From CAZOGW01 sp964579415 (lineage in GTDB: Bacteria > Actinomycetota > Acidimicrobiia > Spongiisociales > UBA5794), in NCBI GenBank assembly GCA_964579415.1, contig CAZOGW010000170.1:1-5433 (forward strand): 5,433 nucleotides of DNA. The letters run 5' to 3'. Both the position numbers and the translations under genes were made by a program. Shown one piece after another: positions 1 to 5,311 of this stretch. Below the pieces are notes generated by a model, which searched no databases, was not told the DNA's origin, and saw only the letters and a list, made by a program, of their open reading frames with translations. Within the stretch, counting starts at the first letter, position 1, and every line of letters begins with the position of its first letter.

Positions 1-111
1 GCCCACCACCTAGCCCCCGAACTCCACACCATGGCCACCTGGCTAGGCCTCTCCGAAGTTTCCCTAACCCGCCAAGGCAACCTCGCCCAAGATCTCGCCG
101 GAACCATCTGA
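1..111 (+). CDS. C-terminal fragment of a probable YcaQ-like winged-helix protein
   Basis: Reading from base 1 gives 36 residues before a TGA at 109-111; the rest lies outside the window. The tail contains the pattern LAPELHTMATWLGL, then a short strand and RQGNLAQDL. This resembles the extreme C-terminus of the YcaQ/HTH_42 winged-helix family, where an ELxxMAxWLGL helix is followed by a polar strand and a GDLAxxL ending. Known members include DNA-crosslink-repair glycosylases and related proteins of unknown role. The match is from memory on a very short piece, so function stays tentative. Ten of 36 codons end in A or T, a little more than in the folate gene downstream. A heptamer repeat array begins six bases after the stop. 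Confidence 0.45.
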   Translation, partial: AHHLAPELHTMATWLGLSEVSLTRQGNLAQDLAGTI

Positions 112-117
112 CTCCTC

Positions 118-147
118 GTGATACGCAATACGTGATACGTAATACGT
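118..147 (+). repeat. Heptamer array 1 (GTRRTAC, + orientation)
   Basis: Four tandem 7-bp units, GTGATAC, GCAATAC, GTGATAC and GTAATAC, are followed by a trailing GT. Only the second unit departs from GTRRTAC, by one base. The array starts six bases after the stop of the YcaQ-like gene and precedes the sigma-factor leader. Bases 127-147 are perfectly reverse-complementary (21 bp) to part of array 2, on the far side of the sigma/anti-sigma operon. Confidence 0.9.
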
Positions 148-149
148 CC

Positions 150-178
150 CGAACCACCAGCGCACACCCCGACGTACT
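150..178 (+). promoter_or_regulatory. Possible ECF-type promoter of the sigma operon
   Basis: A CGAACC at 150-155 followed by CGTACT at 173-178 (17-bp gap) loosely resembles the GAAC-containing -35 and CGT-containing -10 boxes used by many ECF sigma factors, which often drive their own operon. The transcript would then carry the 201-239 hairpin in its leader. Such short matches arise easily by chance. Confidence 0.2.
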
Positions 179-200
179 GCTTTCGACACGCTCATTGCAG

Positions 201-239
201 GGCGTGGCGCCCGGGTCTGACGCCACCGGGCGCCACGCC
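201..239. other. Perfect 14-bp inverted repeat in the sigma-factor leader
   Basis: GGCGTGGCGCCCGG at 201-214 is exactly complementary to CCGGGCGCCACGCC at 226-239, leaving an 11-base loop. The stem has only one A-T pair and one T-A pair, so it would be very stable in RNA. No T-run follows on either strand, so it does not look like a standard intrinsic terminator. It lies 58 bases before the chosen sigma start, so it could be a leader structure of the operon, a factor-dependent end for the upstream gene, or a REP-like palindrome. Confidence 0.8.
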
Positions 240-296
240 AACCTCCCCGTGATGAGCCTGCGACAATCGCGTGGGGAAAGAGGTCGGATCGACCCG

Positions 297-827
297 ATGA
301 CGAAGCGACTCATGGCCCGGTTCCGCGACGGTGACCCTGATGCCGTCAGCGAGCTGTATCGCGAATACGGGCGCGCCGTGTTCTCCGTCGCCCTGAGGGC
401 TCTGGGGGACCGGGGCCTCGCCGAGGAGGCCGTCCAGCAGACCTTCCTCCAGGCGTGGAGGGCGGCCGAGACCTTCGACGAGGAGCGGCGGCCAGGCCCA
501 TGGTTGTATGCCATCGCCCGGCGGGTGTCGGTGGACCTGTATCGGCGGGAACGGCGGCACAGGGTGGTGGACCGGGAAGAGCCGGAGGTGGCCGTGCTGC
601 CACCCAGCTTCGAGGGGATGTGGGAGGCGTGGGAGGTGCGTATGGCATTGGACAAGCTGCCCGAGCCGGAACGGCAGGTGCTGCAGGCGGCGCACTATCT
701 CGGTCTGACCCACGCCGAGACGGCCGAGCGGCTCGGGATCCCCATCGGAACGGTCAAGTCGCGCTCGCACCGTGCCTACGCCCGCATGGCCGAGCTGCTG
801 GTGCACATCGACGAGGCCAGCGCATGA
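297..827 (+). CDS. ECF-type RNA polymerase sigma factor (sigma-70 family)
   Basis: This 176-residue protein directs RNA polymerase to a dedicated promoter set. Region 2 spans about residues 12-88, with LYREYGRAVFSVALRALGD, the EEAVQQTFLQAW helix, and WLYAIARRVSVDLYRR for -10 recognition and core binding. Region 4 spans about 117-168, with LDKLPEPERQVL, GLTHAETAERLGIP and GTVKSRSHRAYARM, the helix-turn-helix that reads the -35 box. The length is normal for ECF factors. I chose ATG 297 because family homology starts just after it and a purine-rich AAAGAGG lies upstream. The frame stays open back to GTG 132, inside the heptamer array, and has another ATG at 252, but those extra residues look non-coding. 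The stop overlaps the anti-sigma start as ATGA, indicating translational coupling. The RskA-type partner suggests control by membrane sequestration; the inducing signal cannot be told. Confidence 0.93.
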   Translation: MTKRLMARFRDGDPDAVSELYREYGRAVFSVALRALGDRGLAEEAVQQTFLQAWRAAETFDEERRPGPWLYAIARRVSVDLYRRERRHRVVDREEPEVAVLPPSFEGMWEAWEVRMALDKLPEPERQVLQAAHYLGLTHAETAERLGIPIGTVKSRSHRAYARMAELLVHIDEASA

Positions 828-1507
828 ACTGTGAAGACTTCCGCGCCGCCTACCTCGCCGACGACGCCTCCGTCGACGACGACTACCACCTGGCCTCGTG
901 CGCCACCTGCCGCGCCCTGGTCGACCGCCTCGCCTCGGTGCGCACCGTGCTCGACGATCCCAGCGTGTGGGAGGAACCGCCACCCGAACTGGCCGCCCGC
1001 ATCGCCGACCTCCCGCTGGTGAAGGCGGAGCCTACCCTCGCCGATGACGGCGATCCTGGCGAGACCGGGCCCGGCGTGCCCGACGAGGAGCACTCGCGCC
1101 GTCGCTGGTGGCCGATGGCGGTGGCGGTGGTACTCGCCTTCCTGGTGGGGATGGGCGTGATGGTCAACCGCATGAACATGCCCGACTGGGAGGTGACCAT
1201 GCCCGGCACCGAGCTGGCCCCGCAAGCCTCGGCCGTGGTGCGGGGGTGGCGGACCGAGAGCGGCACCCGGTTGGAGATGACGGTGGAGGGCCTCGATCCG
1301 GCGCCGCCCGGCCACCACTACGAGTTCTGGCTGAGCAACACAGAAGACCACATCTCGGCCGGCACCTTCGTCGCCGGCGGGCGGGTGGACATGGTCTCGG
1401 CGGTGGGCCGGCGCAACTACCCCCGCCTCTGGGTGACCATCGAGCCGGTGGACAGCGACACCGATCCGTCGTGGGTGACGGTGCTCGACACGGGACCGTT
1501 GGACTGA
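824..1507 (+). CDS. Membrane anti-sigma factor, ZAS zinc finger plus RskA-like domain
   Basis: This 227-residue protein should bind and hold the preceding sigma factor at the membrane. The N-terminal cytoplasmic part has a ZAS-type zinc motif, H22-x3-C26-x2-C29, in YHLASCATC, with an additional Cys3. An acidic, proline-containing linker leads to RRRWW and a single membrane helix at about residues 95-114 (PMAVAVVLAFLVGMGVMV). The extracytoplasmic part, about 120-227, fits the anti-sigma-K factor RskA C-terminal domain, with YEFWLSN at 166-172, SAGTF at 178-182 and LWVTIEP near 202-208. In known RskA systems, regulated intramembrane proteolysis releases the sigma factor; that mechanism here is inference. 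The ATG at 824 overlaps the sigma stop by the ATGA arrangement, so the pair is one operon. Its stop is three bases before heptamer array 2. Confidence 0.88.
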   Translation: MNCEDFRAAYLADDASVDDDYHLASCATCRALVDRLASVRTVLDDPSVWEEPPPELAARIADLPLVKAEPTLADDGDPGETGPGVPDEEHSRRRWWPMAVAVVLAFLVGMGVMVNRMNMPDWEVTMPGTELAPQASAVVRGWRTESGTRLEMTVEGLDPAPPGHHYEFWLSNTEDHISAGTFVAGGRVDMVSAVGRRNYPRLWVTIEPVDSDTDPSWVTVLDTGPLD

Positions 1508-1510
1508 AAC

Positions 1511-1543
1511 ACGTATCACGTATTACGTATCACGTATTACGTA
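1511..1543 (-). repeat. Heptamer array 2 (GTRRTAC, - orientation)
   Basis: On the plus strand this reads AC, then GTATCAC, GTATTAC, GTATCAC, GTATTAC and GTA, the reverse complement of alternating GTGATAC and GTAATAC units. It almost exactly fills the 39-bp gap between two convergent stop codons (1505-1507 plus, 1547-1549 minus), with three bases left on each side. It is inverted relative to array 1. Confidence 0.92.
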
Positions 1544-1546
1544 GAC

Positions 1547-2920
1547 TCAGAGGGTGGCGGTGAGGAGGGGGCCTAGGGGGAAGGGGACGCGGTAGGTGTG
1601 GCGGTCGTACAGGTCGTGGAACACGATCGTGCTTCCCTCGTCGGCGCTGAGGAGCAGCCAGCGACCGGTGCGGTCGAACCCGAGGATGGTGTCGGCGGCG
1701 ATCACGGCCGTCGGTCGCCGCCGGGGGTCGTTGAGCTGGTAGAGGCGGGTGACGGTCACTCTTCCCCAACTCCCGGCAGGCTCGGCGGTGCCCAAGGTGG
1801 TGGCGGCGACGAGCATCTCACCGGTGGGGTCGAACCGGTAGGTGACTCCCTCGAACGAGGCGCCCCCATAGGCGGAGATGAGGACGTGGACCGACTCTTC
1901 CAGGTCGTGCATGACGACGACCACGGTGCTCGGTGACGCCGGGTCCACCGCGCCGGTGAGGTCGGCCAGATCTACCGTCGGGCCGGCGGGAAGGTCGAGG
2001 GTGGCCGCGTCGACGACAACGAGAGCGGTGGCCAGCGAAAGAACCGTCGAACGGAGCACCAGCATCCCGTCGGGTCCGGTGGCCAGGGTCTCTCCGGCGA
2101 TGGTGTTTCCCGGCGTGGCGTCGGGGGCCAGTAGCTGTGTCATCAGCACACCGAGGGCATCGCTGCCTCCTACGTCGGTCGGCGTAGCCAGGAACGTTTC
2201 GGGAGGTGCGGTGATGTTGAGGGCGAAACCCCAGTCGCCCCAGCCGGCCAGTCGGGCGCCGGCCGGGACCGTGCCGTGGTCGGTGAGGAAGGACGGGTCG
2301 CCGAGGAACACCGGTATGGCGCCGGCGACCTCGGTCGAGAACAGCCGCGTCTCGCTGCTGCCGGGGGCGCGTGCCGTCCATGCCAGGAGCCGCGGCCGGG
2401 TGCCGTGCCACGCCCACCCGGTGACGCCGAGAGCGATCGGCGTCGTCATCGGCGGTTCCCCCACCGTCAGCGTGCCGGAGTCGAGGACGGCCAGGTCCTG
2501 CCCGCTGCGGTCGAAAGCGGCGGCAAGGTCCCATCCGCGGACGCCGGTGGGGTTCGAGGGGGTGGGTGCGGCGAGGTGCCGGCTCCACGTCGCCGAGCCG
2601 ATTGCGGGCGCATCGGGGTCGGCGTAGATCGCGGTGAGGCCGCCTTGAAGTCCGGGTACCAACTGGAGGAGCGTCGGTGGGGGAGTCGTCGTGCCGACAG
2701 GGGGACTCGTCGTGGGCGGGTCGGTCGGGTCGGGAACCGTCGTGGCTGCCGCGGCGCCCGGTGGCGGGGGCTCGGCGGACGGCGTCAGCAGGCTCGCCAG
2801 CCACACGAAGGCGAGGATGCCGGCGGCCGCCACCGCGAGAGGTATCCAGCCGCCGCGCTTCGCGGCGCCGGGTCCCGCCGGGGCGGGAGCCGGCGCCACG
2901 GGGCGGACGTTCTCCTCCAT
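1547..2920 (-). CDS. Single-pass membrane protein with large exported domain, function unknown
   Basis: I do not recognise a named family. The start is ATG at 2920, preceded by an ideal AGGAGG seven bases upstream; an in-frame ATG at 3001 would add 27 unlikely residues. The 457-residue product has a short, proline/alanine-rich cytoplasmic N-terminus ending in KRGG, one membrane helix at about 25-45 (IPLAVAAAGILAFVWLASLL), and a Pro/Thr-rich linker at about 46-83. A region of some 370 residues with no cysteine follows. It has recurrent strand patterns such as AAAFDRSGQDLAVLDSG and ILGFDRTGRWLLLSADEG, where a D-x-(S/T)-G-x turn precedes hydrophobic strands, as in WD40/TolB-like beta-propeller blades. 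The positive-inside charge predicts that this domain faces outward. It may act as a sensor or binding platform. The gene converges on the sigma operon and is divergent from the folate gene. Confidence 0.8.
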   Translation of the reverse strand: MEENVRPVAPAPAPAGPGAAKRGGWIPLAVAAAGILAFVWLASLLTPSAEPPPPGAAAATTVPDPTDPPTTSPPVGTTTPPPTLLQLVPGLQGGLTAIYADPDAPAIGSATWSRHLAAPTPSNPTGVRGWDLAAAFDRSGQDLAVLDSGTLTVGEPPMTTPIALGVTGWAWHGTRPRLLAWTARAPGSSETRLFSTEVAGAIPVFLGDPSFLTDHGTVPAGARLAGWGDWGFALNITAPPETFLATPTDVGGSDALGVLMTQLLAPDATPGNTIAGETLATGPDGMLVLRSTVLSLATALVVVDAATLDLPAGPTVDLADLTGAVDPASPSTVVVVMHDLEESVHVLISAYGGASFEGVTYRFDPTGEMLVAATTLGTAEPAGSWGRVTVTRLYQLNDPRRRPTAVIAADTILGFDRTGRWLLLSADEGSTIVFHDLYDRHTYRVPFPLGPLLTATL

Positions 2921-2927
2921 GGCGCGC

Positions 2928-2933
2928 CCTCCT
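2928..2933 (-). promoter_or_regulatory. Strong ribosome binding site fixing the start at 2920
   Basis: The minus strand carries AGGAGG seven bases before the ATG at 2920, a full match to the anti-Shine-Dalgarno core. It decides between this start and the upstream in-frame ATG at 3001. Confidence 0.85.
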
Positions 2934-2948
2934 CGGCCTGAGGCTACG

Positions 2949-2958
2949 CGTCGCGACG
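2949..2958. promoter_or_regulatory. Palindrome in divergent promoter region
   Basis: CGTCGCGACG is a perfect 10-bp palindrome in the 101-bp spacer between the divergent genes starting at 2920 (-) and 3022 (+). Its position would suit an operator controlling both, but GC-rich palindromes of this length are common. I could not assign convincing -35/-10 boxes on either strand; TATCGT at 2989-2994 is a weak plus-strand -10 candidate. Confidence 0.2.
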
Positions 2959-3021
2959 AAATTGTGAGGCGTCGGCCGGCCTGCGGTCTATCGTTGCCCA
3001 CCCGGGCCGCGAAGGTTTGCC

Positions 3022-3600
3022 ATGGTCGAGACGCTCCCGACCCCTCACGCCACAGACTCCAAGGACGAGTGGCGGGCCTGGGCGCGGGAGCTGCGCGCCA
3101 CCCTCGACTGGCGCTCCCTCTCCGGCGCCGCTTGTGCCCGGCTGCGCCGCTTCCCGCCGCTGCGGCACGCCGCCACCGTGCTCACCTACTTCCCCATGGA
3201 ACACGAGATCGACCTGACGCCGCTGATGGACGGGGGAGTCCCGGCACGCTGGGTCGCCACCCGCACTCCCGACGAGGGACCGCTCACGGTGCATGCCCTC
3301 GTCGGCCCGGTCGAGCGGCACCGCCTCGGCTTCGACCAGCCGCTGGGCAACGCCCCCCACGTCGACGCCGAGAACATCGACATCGCCCTGGTGCCCGGCC
3401 TGGTCTTCGACCTCTACGGCAACCGCCTCGGCCACGGCATGGGCTACTACGACGAGCTGCTGGCCCGGATGCGGCCCAGTGCCGTGCTCATCGGGGTGGC
3501 GCCGGCCCAGCTCGTCGCCGACAAGATCCCCACCGATCCTGGCGATGTGGCGATGCACTGGCTCGCCGCCGACGAGGGGGTGTTCAGTGTCGCCCGCTGA
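3022..3600 (+). CDS. 5-formyltetrahydrofolate cyclo-ligase (5,10-methenyl-THF synthetase)
   Basis: This cytoplasmic enzyme uses ATP to convert 5-formyltetrahydrofolate to 5,10-methenyltetrahydrofolate, returning the inactive formyl form to the one-carbon pool. The 192-residue length is typical. The N-terminal basic helix KDEWRAWARELR (14-25) fits the usual K/R-rich start. FPMEHEIDLTPL (57-68) corresponds to the conserved strand and Glu region. The family signature is clear as VPGLVFD (124-130), then GNRLGHGMGYYDELL (133-147), the glycine-rich nucleotide and folate-binding stretch. ATG 3022 is chosen because GAAGG lies six bases upstream and the frame begins just before homology. The 3' end overlaps the next gene by 14 bases. 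Third codon positions are about 92% G/C by hand count, giving a host-like baseline. The family is known as fau, ygfA or MTHFS in different organisms. Confidence 0.93.
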   Translation: MVETLPTPHATDSKDEWRAWARELRATLDWRSLSGAACARLRRFPPLRHAATVLTYFPMEHEIDLTPLMDGGVPARWVATRTPDEGPLTVHALVGPVERHRLGFDQPLGNAPHVDAENIDIALVPGLVFDLYGNRLGHGMGYYDELLARMRPSAVLIGVAPAQLVADKIPTDPGDVAMHWLAADEGVFSVAR

Positions 3601-4081
3601 GAGCCCGGTGGAGCTGCCTCCGGCCACGCAGCGGTTCCTCGCCGCCGCCCGCGCGGCGGGTCTCGAGGTGGAGCCGGTGGTGTACCCCGACGGCACCAAG
3701 ACCGCTGCCGACGCCGCCGCCGCCATCGGCTGCGAAGTGGCCGCCATCGTCAAGTCGATGCTGTTCATGGCCGGCGACCGTCCCGTGCTGGTGCTGATGG
3801 CGGGGGACCGCAGGGTCGACGCCGCCAAGCTCGCCGCAGTCTGCGGCACGGGCAGGGCCCGGCGGGCATCCCTTGACGAGGTGCGGGAGCACACCGGCTA
3901 CGCCGCCGGCGGCACCCCGCCGCTGGGTCACCCGGCGCCGCTCGACGTGCTCGCCGACGAAAGCCTGCGCCGCCACCACCCGGTCTGGGCCGCCGCCGGG
4001 ACTCCCACCACCGTGTTCGCCATCGGCCCGGACGCTCTCGCCGGCGTCACCGGCGCCGCCTGGGTCGAAGTCGCCGAATAG
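3587..4081 (+). CDS. YbaK/EbsC-type aminoacyl-tRNA deacylase
   Basis: This 164-residue protein belongs to the YbaK/ProX editing superfamily, whose members hydrolyse mischarged tRNAs such as Cys-tRNA(Pro) or Ala-tRNA(Pro); the exact substrate cannot be read from sequence. Key features are the strand and helix ending in AAIVKSMLFMAGDRPVLVLM, where Lys56 matches the essential family lysine, RRVDAAKLAAVCG (75-87), and the hallmark HTGYAAGGTPPLGH (102-115). The C-terminal WAAAGTPTTVFAIGPDAL and final strand are as expected. I chose GTG 3587 because GAGGGGG lies six bases before it. It overlaps the cyclo-ligase end by 14 bases, which implies coupling. An in-frame GTG at 3608 is the alternative, and either start keeps the whole domain. 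It ends in TAG, 142 bases before the regulator gene. Confidence 0.9.
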   Translation: MSPAESPVELPPATQRFLAAARAAGLEVEPVVYPDGTKTAADAAAAIGCEVAAIVKSMLFMAGDRPVLVLMAGDRRVDAAKLAAVCGTGRARRASLDEVREHTGYAAGGTPPLGHPAPLDVLADESLRRHHPVWAAAGTPTTVFAIGPDALAGVTGAAWVEVAE

Positions 4082-4093
4082 CAGCGTTCTTCA

Positions 4094-4115
4094 CAGCGGT
4101 GTCCCCGCGCCGCTG
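4094..4115 (+). terminator. Weak hairpin after the folate/YbaK pair
   Basis: CAGCGG at 4094-4099 pairs with CCGCTG at 4110-4115 around a 10-base loop, 12 bases after the YbaK-type stop. The position suits transcription termination, but there is no T-run directly after it, only a pyrimidine-rich CCCTTTCCTTCC from about 4126. It may be a factor-dependent end or chance. Confidence 0.25.
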
Positions 4116-4153
4116 GGTCGACCGGCCCTTTCCTTCCAGATCGGCCCATTTGC

Positions 4154-4184
4154 CGGACACGGGTGCCCCGCGACCGTGTAGTTT
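4154..4184 (+). promoter_or_regulatory. Possible promoter of the LuxR-type gene
   Basis: TAGTTT at 4179-4184 fits the TANNNT -10 pattern of actinobacterial housekeeping promoters, and CGGACA at 4154-4159 is a weak -35 with a 19-bp gap. Transcription would start about 30 bases before the ATG at 4224. This is a pattern match only. Confidence 0.25.
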
Positions 4185-4223
4185 GGGCGGCGAGACCGGT
4201 CGAGTCCGTCGCAAGGGAGAGCG

Positions 4224-4742
4224 ATGGCCATTGTTGTGTCGGTCGGGGTCCATATCGAGAACGAGGTCTTCGGTCGCGGGATCGAGGTATGCCTTCGAGA
4301 GGACCCCGGCACACGGCTATCTGAAGACGAGGACGCCCCACCCGACGTGGTCGTGGTGACGGTTGGAACGTTGCCCGGCGACTGGACCTGCCCGGTGGTG
4401 GTCTGCACCGATTCACCCCTCGACCCCTCCCAGATCCCGCCGGCGGTGATGGGCATCGTGCCGATGCGGTCGCTCACCCCCTCCCAGCTCATCTCGGCGG
4501 TCCGCGCCGCCGCCTTCGGCCTCAGGGTGGGCCATCCTCAGACCTCCTCCGGACTTATCGGCCCCCGCGGCCGCGACGTCCTCCGCCTCCTCGCCGAAGG
4601 CGCCGGCACCCGCGAGATCTCCGACGAACTCGGCTTCTCCGAACGAACCATCAAAGGCGTAATCGCCGGCGTAGAACGAGAACTAGGAGCCAGAAGCAGG
4701 GCCCACGCAGTAGCACTTGCGATGAAGCAAGCGTTGATCTGA
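4224..4742 (+). CDS. LuxR-family regulator with compact, degenerate receiver-like domain
   Basis: This 172-residue DNA-binding protein has a C-terminal LuxR/FixJ helix-turn-helix at about 111-168: LIGPRGRDVLRLLAEGAGTR, EISDELGFSERTIKGVIAGV as the recognition region, then a final helix with RAHAVALAMK. The N-terminal 100 residues align in outline with a response-regulator receiver: first strand MAIVVSVGVHIENEVFGRGI, DVVVVTVG in place of the phospho-Asp strand, PVVVCTD as the next strand, and a last helix TPSQLISAVRAAAFGL just before the linker. The acidic pair after strand 1 is absent, the usual Asp position after DVVVV is Thr, and the domain is some 20 residues short. Phosphorylation therefore looks impossible and another input is likely. 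AAGGGAGA at 4213-4220 supports the ATG. Codon usage shifts towards A/T endings in the last 33 codons. Targets are unknown; it appears monocistronic. Confidence 0.85.
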   Translation: MAIVVSVGVHIENEVFGRGIEVCLREDPGTRLSEDEDAPPDVVVVTVGTLPGDWTCPVVVCTDSPLDPSQIPPAVMGIVPMRSLTPSQLISAVRAAAFGLRVGHPQTSSGLIGPRGRDVLRLLAEGAGTREISDELGFSERTIKGVIAGVERELGARSRAHAVALAMKQALI

Positions 4743-4752
4743 AGCGTTCTAA

Positions 4753-4782
4753 GTACTACGTACTACGTACTACGTACTACGT
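4753..4782 (-). repeat. Heptamer array 3 (GTRRTAC, - orientation)
   Basis: Four perfect GTACTAC units plus GT on the plus strand, the reverse complement of GTAGTAC. It starts ten bases after the LuxR-type stop. A 27-bp run from 4753 to 4779 is perfectly complementary to array 5, on the far side of the four-helix-bundle gene, and 16 bp (4766-4781) are complementary to array 4 at 4871-4886. Confidence 0.93.
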
Positions 4783-4804
4783 CTGGCGGGCTAGCTGACC
4801 GCGT

Positions 4805-4864
4805 GGTGATCGGGGCCCCCGGCAGGTGCGAACCCTCCTACTCCCGACTAGGGCCTTGATCGCC
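4805..4864 (+). ncRNA. Candidate structured element: 14-bp stem with 32-base loop
   Basis: GGTGATCGGGGCCC (4805-4818) pairs continuously with GGGCCTTGATCGCC (4851-4864): 11 Watson-Crick and three G-U pairs, extendable outward by two more G-U pairs. The loop 4819-4850 contains GGTGCGAACC, which could form a small GCGA-capped hairpin. Because the imperfect pairs are G-U in plus-strand RNA but would be A-C in minus-strand RNA, a plus-strand transcript folds better. Arrays 3 and 4 are inverted around it, giving a nested structure over about 4766-4886. I found no tRNA or known RNA family in it. It lies 69 bases before the four-helix-bundle start. Expression is not shown. Confidence 0.35.
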
Positions 4865-4870
4865 GTCTTG

Positions 4871-4893
4871 CGTAGTACGTAGTACGAATACGT
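4871..4893 (+). repeat. Heptamer array 4 (degenerate, + orientation)
   Basis: Two perfect GTAGTAC units (4872-4885) are followed by GAATAC, a GTAATAC-like unit lacking one base, and then GTGAGTA, which decays. The array thus carries both unit types seen separately in arrays 1-2 and 3/5, evidence that they form one repeat family. It lies about 40 bases upstream of the four-helix-bundle start and is a direct repeat of array 5. Confidence 0.8.
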
Positions 4894-4933
4894 GAGTATG
4901 GATGCCGTGTCGCAGACTTGGTAGTTGTGGGCC

Positions 4934-5311
4934 ATGCACGACTACAGAGAATTGCGAGTCTGGCAACACGCGCGGAGGGTCGCTCGGGACGTCTACGCGT
5001 TCACTGACGACTTCCCGAGATCTGAGCTGTTCGGCATGACCAGTCAGATGCGTCGCGCCGCCGTATCGGTTGCGGCAAACATCGCCGAAGGCGCCGGTCG
5101 TCGGAGTACAAAAGAGTTCCGTCGTTTCATCCGTCTCGCCACCGGGTCGGCATGCGAGCTCGAGACGCACACACTTATCGCCGGGGACATCCCTCGGTTG
5201 TCGCAGCACATACCTGCCACACTGACCGATGACTTGGACCACCTCAAGCGAATGCTGCACCGACTGGAACACTCCAACCCCCCGTCAGCGAGTTCTTCAC
5301 CTAGTACGTAG
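4934..5311 (+). CDS. Four-helix bundle protein (Avd / S23 / TIGR02436-like)
   Basis: This 125-residue protein matches the family found in 23S rRNA intervening sequences and, as Avd, in diversity-generating retroelements. Landmarks are the N-terminal YRELRVWQHARRVARDVY (4-21), FPRSELFGMTSQMRRAAVSV (27-46), AANIAEGAGRRSTKEFRRF (47-65) and the GSACELETHTLIA helix (71-83), with a last helix at about 97-113. Avd forms a pentameric, basic bundle that binds nucleic acid and a reverse transcriptase; most other members have no known role, and no reverse transcriptase or template repeat is visible here. ATG 4934 gives the typical family N-terminus; a TTG at 4925 would add three residues. There is no good ribosome site. 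About 69% of third positions are G/C versus about 92% in the cyclo-ligase gene, suggesting transfer. The last codons and the TAG stop are encoded by heptamer array 5. Confidence 0.9.
   Translation: MHDYRELRVWQHARRVARDVYAFTDDFPRSELFGMTSQMRRAAVSVAANIAEGAGRRSTKEFRRFIRLATGSACELETHTLIAGDIPRLSQHIPATLTDDLDHLKRMLHRLEHSNPPSASSSPST

Noticed and set aside
118..147. CRISPR-like reading of the short repeats
   Set aside because: Units are contiguous 7-mers without spacers and no cas genes are visible.
132..296. N-terminal extension of the sigma factor from GTG 132
   Set aside because: It would begin inside heptamer array 1 and run through the 201-239 hairpin; the residues resemble no sigma region, and ATG 297 gives a normal-length protein.
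192..983. Long open frame on the minus strand opposite the sigma/anti-sigma genes
   Set aside because: High GC produces long antisense frames; the translation is Arg/Pro/His/Gly-rich with no domain, while the plus strand has clear families.
1818..2804. Second long minus-strand frame inside the membrane-protein gene
   Set aside because: Arg-rich low-complexity translation, no start signal, and fully nested in a better frame with a strong ribosome site.
2691..3797. Long plus-strand frame across the divergent promoter and the folate gene
   Set aside because: It runs antisense to one real gene and out of frame with another, with Arg/Pro-rich composition typical of a shadow frame.
4083..4750. 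AGCGTTCT shared by 4083-4090 and 4743-4750
   Set aside because: An eight-base match after two stop codons is readily due to chance and has no extended similarity.
4783..4870. tRNA gene or tRNA remnant suggested by GGTGCGAACC
   Set aside because: No T-arm stem forms around it (GCAGG faces CCTCC), and no anticodon or D arm could be built.
4925..4933. TTG start for the four-helix-bundle gene
   Set aside because: It adds only three residues, and ATG 4934 gives the usual family start with the YRELxVW motif at residue 4.
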